Shown here one piece after another: positions 1 through 11,919 of a stretch of 64,000 bases of DNA; the stretch's first letter is position 1; each line of letters opens with the position of its first letter. The notes under the pieces are model-generated. The model was not told where the DNA came from and ran no database searches. It worked only from the letters and a program-made list of their open reading frames with translations. The position numbers and the translations under genes are program-made. Origin of the DNA: Anthoceros angustus (lineage: Eukaryota; Streptophyta; Anthocerotopsida; Anthocerotales; Anthocerotaceae); contig MU008178.1 in NCBI GenBank assembly GCA_010909165.1, forward strand, positions 260,369 to 324,368. The letters are read 5' to 3'.

Positions 1-270
1 CATATGTGGGTGAGAAAGTTTTAAATGAGTGTCTGTCAAAACAAATATGACTAGTGGCTCCAGAATCTAAAAACCAAGTTTCTACTTGAGAATGGACAGA
101 TGAAAGACAAACAGCTAAGATTGTGGGTGACTTAGCTTTTGTTGTTGTGACATTTGATTCAGGGAGACTTGTATCTCGTCAAGGCTCACCGGCCTTTTTC
201 TTCCGGCAATCCTTCTCAATATGGCCGGGTATCTTGCACCAATAGAAAATGTATCTGCTACATTTTTCCA
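1..270 (-). pseudogene. Ty1/copia gag zinc-knuckle and protease fragment (decayed)
   Basis: Read on the minus strand, about 200-265 encodes a nucleocapsid-like knuckle ending in GHIEKDCRKKK, with the first cysteine of the CCHC motif replaced. About 1-80 encodes WFLDSGATSHIC, the aspartic protease active site typical of copia polyproteins just downstream of gag. The element runs off the left window edge. Only about 150 bp separate the knuckle from the primer-binding site at 420-432, so most of gag has been deleted. The reading frame is not continuous. Family assignment rests on the D-S-G-A motif and its order relative to the knuckle and PBS. It is a dead fragment, separate from the copia pol piece at 3.6-5.5 kb, which lies in the wrong order to belong to the same copy. 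Confidence 0.7.
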
Positions 271-419
271 GGAAGTGCGGCTGGGGCGCTCCATATGCTT
301 CCTTTTTTGCTATTTTGCCTGGTTGAAGGCAAGTGGGATGTATTCCCCTCTTCTATTTTTTTTTAGAGAAGCATAGCTACCCCATGAGGATTAACTACAT
401 GGGGTATGAGCAGAATCAA

Positions 420-432
420 GGCTCTAATACCA
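420..432 (-). other. Retrotransposon primer-binding site (tRNA-Met type)
   Basis: On the minus strand this reads TGGTATTAGAGCC, one mismatch from the initiator-Met tRNA 3'-end complement TGGTATCAGAGCC used by most plant copia elements. It lies just upstream, in element orientation, of the gag/protease remnant at 1-270. Confidence 0.65.
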
Positions 433-640
433 TAAAGAAGTTGGTAGCCTAGGATCGCATGTGCAAAGATCGTGCAAGAGGTAAGCAAGAGGGACAAGAG
501 CAAGTTGGAATCGAAAGATGATACAAATTACACACAAAGAAAGGGTCTTATACAAAAACGGTTATTGACGGTTATTAATTAACGAATAATAAAACTAAGC
601 CTAATTTAATTGTAACTGAAATCACCATTATGTTTTAACA
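433..640 (-). mobile_element. Candidate degenerate copia 5' LTR
   Basis: AT-rich stretch next to the primer-binding site, at the place where the element's 5' LTR should lie. On the minus strand it would begin TGTTAAAACA at about 640. The inner boundary next to the PBS is not clean (no obvious CA end), and there is no partner LTR in the window to align, so both ends are approximate. Confidence 0.35.
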
Positions 641-2393
641 CATATCTATTCCAAAATAAGCTATATTCCATTATTTAGGCCACCTTAAAATATGCGGGAG
701 AGATTATTCTTCTGGTGTATTCCATCGATTGATAATAATATATATATTTATGCAGCTCATTGTAGCCTTTCGATCAATGCTTTGACAATTTCTTCCTTTC
801 ATCCACAAGTCGAATTCGGTGGGAGTCTAATGCGGCTCGGTAAACATATGCAACAAGCCGTGCAAAGACCATTTAGTGCAAGTATTGGATTGATTTGATC
901 AACCGTACTGGGTGCCGGCATTCCGCCGTCACGCTGGCATCCCCCATAGAGGTGGGCGCCGGCATGCCAGCGCCCTACTACATGTGGCACTACTTTTGCT
1001 GATGGCCAGCTGGGCGTGCACCAGTCCCGTGTCGTTGCAATATGGGGTCCGTTCCCAAGAGAATAACTTGTTCCGTTTGCGCACGTTTTCCTACTCGACA
1101 CCCTCCGTCGTCGAGGGACGATCGCTTTCCCGCAGTCACCCGCCCCTACGCGTCAACCCACATAGACTGTGGTTAATCTACCCTTCACTTACGGCACACT
1201 ACTTACTCACCGTACAGGCCCGGGATGGCCAAGCGTTTAAGGACCCGTTCTCGTTCGGAATCTTCCTCTCTTCACTTACCGCCCTCACTTCGTTTTCCCT
1301 ATCACTCTCGTTCGCACCCAAGGTGCCTAGTTGAAGTTCACGGTCGGGTGTATGTAGGTTACAGACCTCTGCGTCGCATCCACCAGGTCGTCGCGTCCGG
1401 GCTCTACACGCCCTTCTTGGAGTCCGGCTAATCGCGCCCGCTCCGGTCCGCCGGCCGCTGAACCTCTGCCCTGGAGGAGCAGGGGTCCTGAGTCCTCCGC
1501 ACCCGCACTCACCACCACGCATTTAGGGTCCGTCACCAGGACCTGGATCAGTCTCTCCGGAGTAGTCTACCCGCTCAGTGACTCGGGACTCGTGTTAGCA
1601 ATAGACACACAAGGGCCTGCAAATGTAACGCGCCATCAACCCCAAAAGAAAGATCCCTTTACTTTAATGGCAATCGCCCTCTTATACTACGTCATGAGGG
1701 AGCGCCTTTATTACCCCCCTAATTCAAGCTAATGGCCAGCTCACTATGCCCAAGCAGGTGGCTCTCCACTTCCCATATTTTCCTACCTATGTCTACGGCG
1801 GTGGGGCTGTGGTTGACTACGATTCCCCCCCGACGCTGGCAGCCCAATCCCCAGCTCTGGCACCTGCGGAGCACCCAATCGGATAATCCGTGACCCCCGG
1901 AGACCCGTGGAGGCTCGTCCCCTACCCTAATTCAGCCGTGCGCTGGAGGTGGGCCGACAATTCACTACCACTAGATCGTCCTCCTCCGAGTAGTCTACCC
2001 GCCGGTGACTCGGGTCCTCTGGTGGGATCACATCCTTGGTCCGGAGCCCGTTCTTCCTGGGCTGGTCGAGGCTGACTCTCGACCATCCTTACCTCCACTC
2101 CCAAGGTCCGAACTACTGGGTTCGTTCCCTCCTCCGGAGTCCAGACCTTGGGGTTCGTCCTCTCCTCGTGAGTCCGGCCTGCTGGACTCGGGTCCTCTAC
2201 CGGTCTCCGGACGTCAAGTCCGGAGTTTCTCCCAAGGGTCTGGCTTCCAAGCCCGGACCGACTCTCCCTTCATCCCCCTGTCTCATCTCTTCCGACGCTA
2301 TGTCCCCTACCCGTTCCTCCGGGGCTCCCCTTCCTGCGTCCTCCTCCGGAGCTCTCTCTCCCCCTTCCAGTGTTGGGTGCGGCGGACCTACCT
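641..2393. other. GC-rich intergenic region with short diverged repeats; no gene supported
   Basis: Several long open frames exist on both strands, but they are Pro/Ser/Arg-rich, overlap each other and match no family I recognise. That is expected of GC-rich non-coding DNA. A motif of about 30 bp (AGTAGTCTACCCG followed by GTGACTCGGG) occurs near 1560 and again near 1988, and variants of CTCGGGTCCTCT recur to about 2200. This suggests decayed tandem or transposon-derived sequence. Confidence 0.4.
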
Positions 2394-2756
2394 CTAGTCT
2401 TGTTGCTTCTGCCGCTCCACCCTCCTCTGGCCGACGTTCCTCCTTTGGCCCTCCCCGCTACTGCTCTCGTCAACGAATAGGGCTCCCAGATTCCCTGTAG
2501 CTGCGCTCTCCCCTAGGCCCTCGTCTCTCCAGGCCCCCTTCGACTCCTCTGGTGGTCCTTCAATCTCGGCGGCATGGTATACTGCTCCTACTGCCTTCAC
2601 GAGCTCCGCGTGATAATACGCAAAATCGGAGTCGACGTGTTGGATGGCCTTCTCCACATGAGCACGGAGCACTCGATACTCCCGCCGCCAGAGATTCTCC
2701 AGTAGCTGGGCATGCCTGGTTGCTTGCTGCGCCATTCCCATTGCGAGGTCGTCCAA
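2394..2756 (-). CDS. Hypothetical 120-aa ORF, possibly a transposon gag remnant
   Basis: An uninterrupted 120-residue frame starting MDDLAMGMAQQ. It has a helical, charged first half (alternating Arg/Glu/His with aromatic residues, around residues 10-65) and a Gly/Glu/Arg-rich second half. I do not recognise it. Composition and location among retrotransposon debris make the N-terminus of a gypsy-type gag a reasonable guess, but no zinc knuckle or catalytic motif is present. No splice partners or promoter were identified. Confidence 0.25.
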   Translation of the reverse strand: MDDLAMGMAQQATRHAQLLENLWRREYRVLRAHVEKAIQHVDSDFAYYHAELVKAVGAVYHAAEIEGPPEESKGAWRDEGLGESAATGNLGALFVDESSSGEGQRRNVGQRRVERQKQQD

Positions 2757-2811
2757 AGCTTGAGCACTTCCTACATGTCAATCACAGATGGGAACTCTAC
2801 CAACAGTTCTG

Positions 2812-2985
2812 GAAGATCCAACAACAAGGCTCAGTATAAGACTAATGTGACAAATTTCTAGAGTTAACCTTGGACATGCCACGTTTGGATCAGTCCAGGA
2901 AGATTCAACAACAAAGCTCAGTATAACACTACGGTGACAAATTTCTAGAATTAACCTTGAACATGGCACGTTTGGATGAAGAACA
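2812..2985. repeat. Two-copy tandem repeat, 87-bp period
   Basis: A unit beginning GAAGATCCAACAACAA at 2812 recurs as GAAGATTCAACAACAA at 2899 with about 10 substitutions. Both copies contain TGACAAATTTCTAGA and end near CACGTTTGGAT. The second copy supplies the start of the gag-like ORF that follows. Confidence 0.85.
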
Positions 2986-3247
2986 GCAGATCGAAAAATT
3001 CATCCACTTGTACGTGGATGCTATAAAAGCTGCCATCAACTATGGAAGTAACAAATACAAGTACCTCAACTCGGCGAACCAAGCAGCCAACACAGTGGAG
3101 AAGAAATCGGTGTTCAAGATCATGTCCGAAGATGAGAAGAAGAAGTACCACAAAACGAGGATGTGCTTCACCTGCACATCAACTGAGCATGGGTCACCGA
3201 ACATGCCCATATTGACAGGACTTCATCAAATGGCTAACCATGTGTAA
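2957..3247 (+). pseudogene. Gag-like fragment with degenerate zinc knuckle
   Basis: A 96-residue frame starting MNMARLDEEQQ. Around residues 53-75 it reads MSEDEKKKYHKTRMCFTC followed by EHG. This resembles the stretch just before and into the CCHC knuckle of gypsy-type gag proteins (acidic-basic linker, then CFxC...GH...C), but the last part of the knuckle is lost (GSPNMP in place of the final ligands). The upstream half is unremarkable and helical. It is too short for a complete gag and is probably a transposon remnant. It lies on the opposite strand to the neighbouring copia pol fragment and so belongs to a different insertion. Confidence 0.4.
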
Positions 3248-3418
3248 GAGACTTGGGAAGTCAAGCACGAACTACTCTTGAATCATACTTGATTAATGAT
3301 AATTATGAATACCTCAAAATTCTGATTAAATACTATTATCTGAAACGACACTTAAGTAACCCTAAATAAACTAGTGAGCTTGTGGGCTAGAGATGCTATC
3401 TTAACACTCCCACTCAGC
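3239..3418 (-). mobile_element. Candidate 3' LTR and polypurine tract of the copia element
   Basis: On the minus strand a purine-rich GCTGAGTGGGAG (3407-3418) is followed directly by TGTTAAGATAG (from 3406). That is the usual polypurine tract to LTR junction of plant copia elements, and it lies downstream of the RNase H region in element orientation. The outer LTR end, placed at about 3239, is a guess. Confidence 0.45.
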
Positions 3419-3599
3419 TTTAGGCCCATAATGATTTGCTTCTAAGAAAACAACTATCATTAAGTAATAGCTTGACAATTGGATCTGGACTAAAAGGCTT
3501 CATCCTCTCTTGCTACTTGGGTAGCTCGCACTCAAACTAGGGAAGCTATTACTTTGTCGTAGATTTGGCTTCTGAAGCTAATGTAATAATGACACGCCC

Positions 3600-5560
3600 A
3601 TCAATTACTCCAAGTTCTTCCCTATTTTTGTTATGCTTGTAGGTTGGAAGGGATTTAGTGAATATATCTGTAGTGTTATCCTTGGTATTCACATAAGTAA
3701 CTATCACCTGATCCCTTGCGATAATATTTCGGATATAATGGTGATAAAGCTCAATATGTTTCGATGGCTCTAATCATAATGTTGGAAGTACGGGTAAGTG
3801 CACGCTTTGATGGTCAAAAACGTGCTAGTAGCATGAAATTTAGGACTAAAGTTATTGCGGACATGTTGTCACAATTGAGCAAGGTAGGCTGAAGTTGAGG
3901 GCACTTAATATCATGAAGAAGGGAGCGCTCCCATTTAGCCTTCTTATCTGCTTCGGTAAGAGCCTTATACTCGGCCCCCGTGGAACTCAAAGCTAGGCTT
4001 GTCTACTTCTTACAATGCCAACTTATGGAAGCTCCAGTTAAAAGAAAACAGCTAAGTGAAGATGCTCTTGCGATCATCCACTTTAGAGGCCCAATCAGCA
4101 TATATGAAACCAATAAGCTCAAACTCTTGTCTACATGTAGAGGTATAGCAAATGCCATGTGTGGAGGTTCCTTTTAGATACTGTAAGATCCTCTTAATGG
4201 CTACCTAGTGTATACACTGCATGGATTATGCAGGTATTGAGTAGCAGAATTAACTAAATACATAATGTCCGGCCGAATCCAGTTTGCAAGGTATAGAAGA
4301 CAACCCAAACAAGCGCCATACGGAATAGTGAGCATATCCTCACGCTTGGCATCACTTTGTGGGCAATCCTGTAAAGAGAGTTTCATACCTACGACCCCTG
4401 GAGTCGAAACAGGGCGAGCCAGTTCCAAATGAAATCAAGCTAAGGTTTCGCGCATATACTTTTGTTGATGCATAAAAAAATTGGCCGTTACGGCGATCCC
4501 GAAGGACCTTATGCCAAGACACCAGCGAAAAATCTCTTTATCCTTCATCTCAAATTATGATGCTCTTAACATATCCTTAACCGAGTTAATTAACTGCATA
4601 CTAATACTAAATATACAAACATCATCAACATGTAAGGCTAAAATAATAAAATGTGATCCGTCAACTAAATAGGAACATTACTATCAGCATGGCTTCGAGT
4701 AAAGCCAAGGAATTTCAAGCGGCCATCACATTGAAAATACCAAAGGTGAGCATTTTGTTTCAACCCAGAAGGGCCCCTTAGCAACTTACAAAGAAGCTCT
4801 GAGTCGAGATCTTCAAAGCCTTCAGGTTGCCACATATAAATCTATTCTTTGAGTTGTCCATATAGAAAGGCTGTGCATGCATCCATTTGGTGTACTTTCA
4901 AGTCTAACTCAGCTGCTAGGACTAAGATTGTGCCTTGACTACCGGGGAAAAGGTTTCTTGATAATCGACACCAGCAACTTGGTTTTATCCTTTAGCAACT
5001 AAGTCCTCTCGATAGAACCATTGGCATTCAACTTAGTCTTAAAAACCCACTTGCACAAAATTGCCTTTCGTCCAGGTGGAAGAGGAACTAGGTCCCAAGT
5101 GTGGTTCTTAATTAGAGAGTTGTATTCGGACTCGATAGCCGCCTTCCAACCTGCACCATTTGGCTCATTCAAGGCCTCGTTATAGGTTGCTGGTTCTCCA
5201 TCTAAGGTTAATAAAGCATGCGCAATTAAAGTGGAGATATCAGGAATATCTGTATTGTCCTCAATATTTGTTACAATATTTTCTTCAAATTCCTCTTCCT
5301 GTTCAGATACTCAATCATCTGAATGCCTTGAAACATCTGGGCCGGCCCATCCTCTTCATCTGAAGGCCTATTTGGACAAGAAGACAATGAGTTTGACTCA
5401 TTATCTTTTTCATATTCCACAAATGCCAGCTCTCCCTATGCAAAAGGTTCAAGTCCTTGGCGAGTACTCCTGTATGACATTTCTCGACTGTAAATTTTGA
5501 TAGATTGTGTTATCGCTTCGCACAAGACCCTGTACACAGCTCTCCCAACCTGAACATAGA
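3600..5560 (-). pseudogene. Ty1/copia pol fragment: integrase end, reverse transcriptase, RNase H
   Basis: Read on the minus strand, about 5190-5000 gives the copia RT entry motif (EALNEPNGAGWKAAIESEY, then CKWVFKTKLNANGSIER). About 4950-4800 gives QMDACTAFLYGQL and MWQPEGFED. About 4428-4201 gives the RT/RNase H connection, including IPYGACLGCLLYLANWIRPDI. About 4000-3700 gives the RNase H core SSTGAEYKALTEADKKAKW and a degenerate CDN-SAI segment. Residues of the integrase C-terminus precede RT at about 5300-5500. Frameshifts and stops separate the blocks (for example directly after NGSIER), so it cannot encode a working polyprotein. The motif series identifies Ty1/copia rather than gypsy. 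Confidence 0.88.
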
Positions 5561-7802
5561 AATTCCAACATCACCATTCCTTAGCACAAGACATGAATGT
5601 TTCCGACTTACGTTTTAAAGGCACAAGCAAAGACATCACATGTTATCGCAAATGACAATTATAGTCTGTGCACGCATCGCCTCACGGAATTTCAGAAATA
5701 AGCCCCTGGGCTCGCACTTCCAGGCATTGTAGTTAGATACACTCAGTGCAAATACACTGTACTCGTCTGTTGTCAGAAGAAGAGAGTCAAATTCATAGGG
5801 CCTTCCTGTGCAGAGTACCTGCAACTCTGGTTCCTCGTGCTCCAAGGCAAGTGGTGCCCACACAACCCAACCAGCCCTCGCTCTTTGGTTCAGCAGAGCT
5901 CCCGCGTGTCTATACATCCACAACTTTAGCATTGGAGTCCACACAACGTTCTCTGCGTCTGGCTCCCTAGCTAGCCTGAGTGAAAAACTTTTCCTTCTCA
6001 AGCACAACTGTCTCTTCAACCTGATTAGTATGGCGCCGGATCATCACAGACTCCTCATATGAATAAGGCGAGGGGATTGGGTTCCCAGCACATACTGCCT
6101 TCGACCTTGGGGATTTAGGAACACCCGACTTCTCTCCGCTAAAAAACAAGAGCCTTGCTGGTGCTCGCCTTTGCAGACCCAATAGATGCAGACTTCCCAG
6201 AAACTTGCGCTCCCCCCTAAAACAGTATGGATTGTGGGGATGGGATTGCCTCCCGAACATGCCGAAATTGGTGCATCTTGTTGTGCGGCCTCACCCACGG
6301 GCAGATTGTCAACCTTCTTAGGTTTTGCCTTCCACTGCTTTTTGGGATTCTCCACATGATCTGGAGCCACCAGGGGGCCTTTGGACAAGTCCTTCTTGCT
6401 GCGTCACCCGCTAGCCATGTTGCTGGTGACAAGAGAGAGCAGAACACGAAAATTAGAGACAAGCGATGCAAGAAGGAATGAACCACAGGCCAGAAAACAT
6501 CAACCTCGAGAGGACACCAACCTTGGCCTAGACGATTTCTCCAATTCCTCCGGTGGTGGCCGCTTCACTCGTTGCGAGCGAGCCTGATTGTGTCACGACC
6601 GACAACCAACTCGAGCACCTATAGTCCTTGCGCCCACAATCCATCAGCGTCGCACAGCACAGAACCCGCTCTTTGGAATATCTGAATTACGCTCACTCCA
6701 TCATAGAAGAGGGGTGCGGATAGCTGTTCCAGTTGCGGATTACCCTAATACTATCGATAGGCATATCCCTAAAAGGACATGCAAAATTGGATCTACTGTT
6801 GGTCATCCTTCTTTATGGGAGATCGGTATTTGTCTAACTTCTCAAGCCAATCGGAAGTGCTTGACGTCCTTGTCATTTCCATTAAACGTAGATGTCCCTT
6901 GGTCTCAACATGTGTTCTTCTCCCTGATGCTTAGCTTGCTCAAGATAGGCCTTTCCTCGTTGAGCTTCCCAGTGTCATAGCGGAGGAGCTGAAGACACCA
7001 TACCAAGGCTCTAATATCTTTGTTGTTACCTTCTCCAGGTCTAGGCAACAAATTGACAACCAACTTCTTAAGGTACTCGTCCTCCACGCTTTTTCTTGGG
7101 TCACCCGGTTCGGCGGAGGTCTTAAGATTCACTGACAGTTTGATGTTTCTGCAATTGTTGGCTTTGTGCAACCTGGATTCGGCTGGGGTGGGCGTCGGGT
7201 ATCCTTGACCAACGGCGTACGCCGTGGGAAGTCTGCTGCGACTAGCCAGGGTGTTTGGGAGGGGTCGATCGGGCCTGGCTGTTTGAGTGCCTGGAGGTTG
7301 CCATCCAGCTGTTGCTCTAGCCGAGCCTGACCTTCCTCCCACTGAGCTTCCACCCTGCCAAGGGAGTGAGTAGCTCTGATATGAAAGGCAACGTGCTGGA
7401 GATTGCTGGGTTTAGCAACGTGTAGCTTGGTCTCGAATGGTCTTTTTCGATTTTTGTGTCTCGTGTACAAGAAGGGTCTTGGCCTGGGTCGGGCCAAGAA
7501 TCGGGGTGTAACCAAATACGGCTACAAGTTCGAACCTCTAACTACAGCCTAAGTGTGGTTTTCTATTTGCCTAAACTAGGTTTATGTTCTTATTACGGTC
7601 TGGTATTTACATTGATTACTGGCTTGCTATTTGCTCACCGTTTTGTCGAACGGGACGTATAGACTCCCTAGGGCTGGCAATGAGACGACGTGAGCAGGCC
7701 TGTGCTTGCGGCCGTCACCTCGATTCCGCTAGTTCCGATCAAGCTGTGATGGCGTTGCATGAAGTCCGAGTCGGAAACCGGTATCAGGTAGAGCCTGGGT
7801 AA
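5561..7802. other. Intergenic region, no gene supported
   Basis: Several minus-strand frames of 90-145 codons (5636-6019, 6044-6388, 6905-7342, 7129-7515) overlap one another in different phases and break off without splice signals I could join convincingly. One contains DPRKSVEDEYLKKLVVNLLP, which looks protein-like. A worn minus-strand gene or transposon is possible. I do not recognise a family and do not call a gene. Confidence 0.3.
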
Positions 7803-8015
7803 TGTGTGTCCAAATGGCTTAGGCCAAATGGAAACACATTTATAAGAACGTCATGATTAAGCATCATGCGCTTAGTACTTAGATGGGGTGCTTAAAGGGA
7901 GTGGATGCCCTTAGTGCAAGTAGCTTAGGCACACATGGTACAAGTTGTTAAGTACCAAGTCCCATGGCAGAAATCCGTCCTTAGTGGACTTCAATAAAAT
8001 TCTTCAACTTCTTCT
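7803..8015 (+). repeat. Dispersed repeat, copy A (inverted partner at 17.74-17.97 kb)
   Basis: About 210 bp that reappear inverted at 17737-17968. Shared blocks include GTGGATGCCCTTAGTGCAAG, GTTGTTAAGTACCAAGTCCC and GGACTTCAATAAAATT. The right end carries AATAAA, as in the tail of a non-autonomous retroelement or a solo LTR fragment. No coding potential. The pair brackets the gene island. Confidence 0.75.
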
Positions 8016-8455
8016 TCCCATCCACTTGGAACGGGCCCATTATAAAAACATTGCGGAATTTCCATATCGCTTCCGGTGGCCTCAAACACGGGTACCTATC
8101 CATGTAAACGAGACCCGTTAAAAACCTAGGAGAAACACAACTTTCTCAATTAAGGAACTTAAGACTTTTGTCCATTTCATCCCCGTCAGCGAAAAAGGTT
8201 CAGGGTTCGGGTTTATGGGAACCCGGGCTTATTAAACTGGAAACCTAGAACGGGTGCCGGTGGAGACGCGTGGACTATTATAAGCTTCGGTTCTCTTTTC
8301 CTCTCCTTCCTCTTCTGCCCCATTTCGTGCGCGATGGGAGTGTTGTATGTTGGGGCGAGCAGGGGGCTGGGGGCCAGAAGAAGCATGGAGTAGAGGAGGA
8401 AGTGCTTGGGGCAAAGTTTAGCGCAACAGGCAGAATAAGCACCAGGGATTGGCAA

Positions 8456-8660
8456 GAGGAGGAGGAGGAGGAAGAGGAACTGGAAGAGCAGGAAGAAGAG
8501 CAGCACCGAGGAGGAGGAGGAGGAGGAGGAGGGGAAGGGAGAGGGAGAGGAGGAACAGGAAGAGGCAGGAGGAGGAGGAGGAGGAAGGGAGAGGAGAGGA
8601 GGAACAGGAAGAGGCAGGAGGAGGAGGAGGAGGAAGAGGGAGAGCAGGAAGAAGGGCAGG
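8456..8660 (+). repeat. Purine-rich (GAG/GGA)n tract in the 5' leader of the ALIX gene
   Basis: About 200 bp of almost pure A/G, mostly GGAGGA repeats with GAAGAG and GCAGGAAG interruptions, ending 5 bp before the ALIX start codon. It is open in all three frames on both strands and so produces spurious long ORFs. It is probably the transcribed 5' UTR, since GA-rich leaders are common in plants. Translation in frame with ALIX would add a Gly/Arg/Glu repeat with no counterpart in the family. Confidence 0.85.
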
Positions 8661-8664
8661 AGCC

Positions 8665-11600
8665 ATGGCGGCAGCCAGCATCACCATCAACGTGATGCTG
8701 GCTATCCACGCGAAGCGCACCACGAGCGTGGACATGTACAAGCCGCTGCGGCAGTACATCGTGGCGCACTACTCGGAGCGGGATGCGCAGGATCTGGAGG
8801 AGGATCTGCAGCTGGTGCAGCAGATGCGCAGCGAGGTGGACAAGGCAGGGGACACTCTGGAGGCGAGGCGGGATCTGCTGCAACGATACTTCCGGGCGCT
8901 CACGGTGATGGAGTCGCGCTTCCCCATCTCCACGGAGCGGGAGCACGTGAACACGCTCGTCTTCACCTGGTACGACGCCTTCAAGCAGGGGAGGAAGGCT
9001 GCGCAGCACAACATCCACTTCGAGAAGGCCGCCATCGCCTTCAACCTGGGCGCGGTGCATTCGCAGCTGGCGCTGTCCGCGGACAGGACCTCGGCGGCCG
9101 GGCTGAAGCAGGCCTGCAACGCCTTCATGTCGGCGGCGGGAGCCTTCGCCTTCCTGCGGGATCACGTGTCCATGAAGGCGTCGGGCCCGGCGTCGACGCT
9201 GGACATCACGGTGGAGTGCGCGGGGATGCTGGAGCGGCTCATGCTGGCGCAGGCTCAGGAGTGCTTCTTCGAGAAGGTGCTGGCGGACAGCAAGCCGTCC
9301 TCGCTCTGCTCCAAGGTGGCCAAGCATGTGGGGCTGTACTACGAGGAGGCGTACGCGGCGCTGGTGCTGCCGCCCTTGAACCAGCATTTCGACAGGACCT
9401 GGGTGGCGCATGTGCAGCTCAAGGCGGCGCAGTTCCAGGCCGAGGCCTGCTACCGCGCGGCGCTGGATCTGCACGAGAAGGAGAACATTGCGGAGGAGAT
9501 TGCCAGGCTCAGGGCCGCTAGTGGGTTGTTGGCGGAGGCCCGGAAATCGGCCAAGGGGGTTGTCAATCCGCTGCTGGATGCTGTGGCCAAGCTCGAGGGC
9601 AATGTGAATCGGAAGCTGGAGGTGGCCGTGAAGGAGAATGACAGGGTTTACTTGCAGCGGGTGCCGAATCCGGATTCGCTTCCGCCGCTGCCGGCTGCGT
9701 CGCTGGTGAAATCCGCGTCCTTGGTTGAGGTTCTTGATGCCAGCAAGGAGAGGATGTTTGCGAGCCTGGTGCCGGATAGCAGCGCCAAGGCCTTGTCCAA
9801 GTACACGGAGATGGTGGATGATATCATCAGGGCGCAGGCTGAGAAGCTGCAGCAGGAGAGCGATATTACTAGGGTGAAGCTGAGGGAGATGGATTTGCCC
9901 GACTCGCTTCTTGCCCTAGAGGGCAGTGCGGGCCTGCCGGAGCAACTAAGGGAGGATGTGGAGGCTGTGCAGATTGATGGGTGCCCGGCGGGGTTGGAGA
10001 CGGAGCTGAAGCAGTTGAAGGATCTGAGGCGGGTGAATGAAGAGCTCCTGGCTCAGACCGAGGAGCTGCTGGAGAAGGAGGCCAGAGAGGACGCCCAGAT
10101 CCGGGCGCAGTTCGGTACTCGTTGGAACAGACCGCAGTCCAGCATCCTGACGAAGAATTTGCGGGATCGTGCCAACGGCTTCGCCGCTAACCTGAAGCAG
10201 GCGGGGGACAGCGACGCCAGGATTGAGCGCAGCATCAGGGACAATTATCCTGTCATGGCAATCCTGGATACCAGGCCGGTCAGTCCTTGTCCTGCCATCT
10301 CTCACTCGTTCATTTACTCACTCACTCACTCACTCAGGGGGCTCCAGCGTTGTGATTTAGTGTTCTGAATGGTTGGTTGTTTCTCCTTGATGGGCAGATT
10401 GAGGCAGCTTTACCCAGCTTGGGCAGACCAATCATGTCTCTCAACAGCGACGAGGACTCTATCGTTGGTTCTTTGCGTCAGCTACTGGTATGCAGCTAAT
10501 TCTTCTTTGCCTGAGCTATGTCCCGTTTCCTTCCCCTTTTTCTCCCCTAATTTCTGCTGGTTCTGGCCTCCAGGGAGAATTGGAGATGCTTGGTTCCCAG
10601 CGAGCAGGCATTGAGGACATGCTGAAGGAGATGAAAAGAAAGGTTGGTACCAACCCGATCTGCCCTGGCGGTTCATGATCATGTAGTTTGGTTGCCTGCA
10701 CGTTACAAGTACAGTCAAGTTCACCAAGTTCGTGCCATTGCTGCAGGACAACATTCTTCCGAAGCTGATGACAACCTCTGGCTCGTACGAGGATCTGTTC
10801 AAGAAGGAACTCGCCAAGTACGACCCCATTTGTTTAGAAGTGAAGAGGAATGTGGAATCCCAGGACAGACTTCTTCAGCAGATTAAGGTGAGAGCAGGAG
10901 TGGTGTCGCAGGAGGTGGTCTTGTTCAGCTTGTCATTCCCTTTGCAATCTGACCGTGACTGTGTGTCTCTACAGAGCACAAATCATGCGTTCGCATCGAC
11001 TTTCAACTTGGATGACTACAACGGTAAGGAGCACCTAGTCTTGGCAGCAATCTCGCGCGACCCATACGACGACATGTATCGAGTTCTGATGATGCATGCT
11101 TTGTGTTGCCTGCTTTGTTTACAGCTGCCAAAGAGCGGGTGCTGAAACAGATAACAGCTGCCGTCGCCAAGTATCGGGAGATCCGGGACAACATCAATGA
11201 AGGCCTCAAGTTTTACGTCACCCTTCAAGTGAGTCTGCCATTTCACTTATCCATGACCGAGTTATCTGCAACGAAGGCCTGCATGACTCGTTTTAATCGG
11301 TCTCGTGTATTGTATGCTCCAGGATGCCATCAACAACTTGAATCAGCAGTGCAGTGACTTCGTAATGACACGCAGCATTCAGTCGCGGGAACTGATCGAC
11401 GATCTGCAGCGCCAAGTGGCTGGACTATCCTTAGGCAGCAGTGGTGGCAGCGGTATCAAGAACCCGGATCCCAGGGACAGCAGCAGCGCATACCCAGCTG
11501 TAGGACATCCTCCTCAAAGACCAGCTCCAGGCGTGCCCCCTCAGCCTCCTCCCTACTTCCACCACCATCCCCAATCGTCTCCTCCTGACCAGTACCATCC

Positions 11601-11919
11601 TCCCGCTCCCGCTCCCGCTCCCTACCCACCTCATCAACAACAACAGCAGCCGCAAGGCCAGCAGCAGCAGCAGCAGCAGGGCCAGCAGCCGGGCGGCCAT
11701 AGCCCATATTACCCTTCTTCCCACCAAGGCTCCCACCAAAGCCAGAACAACCCTCCCGCTCCTTACTACAACCAGCAGCAGCAGCAACCTAGCTACGGCC
11801 AAGCTCCCTACTCGGGCTGGCAACCTCCTTATCAAAATGTTCCACCCTACTACTCCGGCCAGCCTCCTCCCCCTTACCCGCCTCCATCAGGCCCCCAAGG
11901 TGGCTACTACAAGCAATAA
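8665..11919 (+). CDS. ALIX: ALIX / BRO1-domain protein, ESCRT-III-associated
   Basis: Seven exons: 8665-10278, 10398-10487, 10574-10642, 10747-10887, 10975-11023, 11125-11228, 11323-11919. All introns are GT-AG and frames join to 887 codons, close to the usual plant length. The start MAAASITINVMLAIHAKRT begins the BRO1 domain (about 1-390), which includes the segment FEKAAIAFNLGAVHSQLAL typical of the fold. A coiled V-domain (about 400-720) follows, with MLGSQRAGIEDMLKEMKRK and YREIRDNINEGLKFYVTLQ. The tail (about 740-887) is Pro/Gln/Tyr-rich with poly-Gln runs and PPPPYPPP. Family members bind ESCRT-III SNF7 and act in multivesicular-body sorting and vacuolar trafficking in the cytosol and on endosomes. 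The in-frame extension upstream is the purine tract and was rejected as coding. Exon 1 is unusually long (1.6 kb) and intronless. Confidence 0.95.

Noticed and set aside
1-5560. Treating the two copia pieces as one intact element
   Set aside because: Both are on the minus strand, but gag/protease lies at lower coordinates than RT/RNase H, the wrong order for one element; each also carries frame breaks.
8449-8664. In-frame N-terminal extension of ALIX (Gly/Arg/Glu repeats)
   Set aside because: Translation of the purine microsatellite; ALIX family proteins start at the position of the ATG at 8665.
8278-9474. 398-codon minus-strand open frame over the ALIX exon
   Set aside because: Shadow of the GC-rich ALIX exon and the GA repeat (poly-Ser/Leu/Pro from GGA repeats); no family features, while the plus strand encodes a full BRO1 domain.
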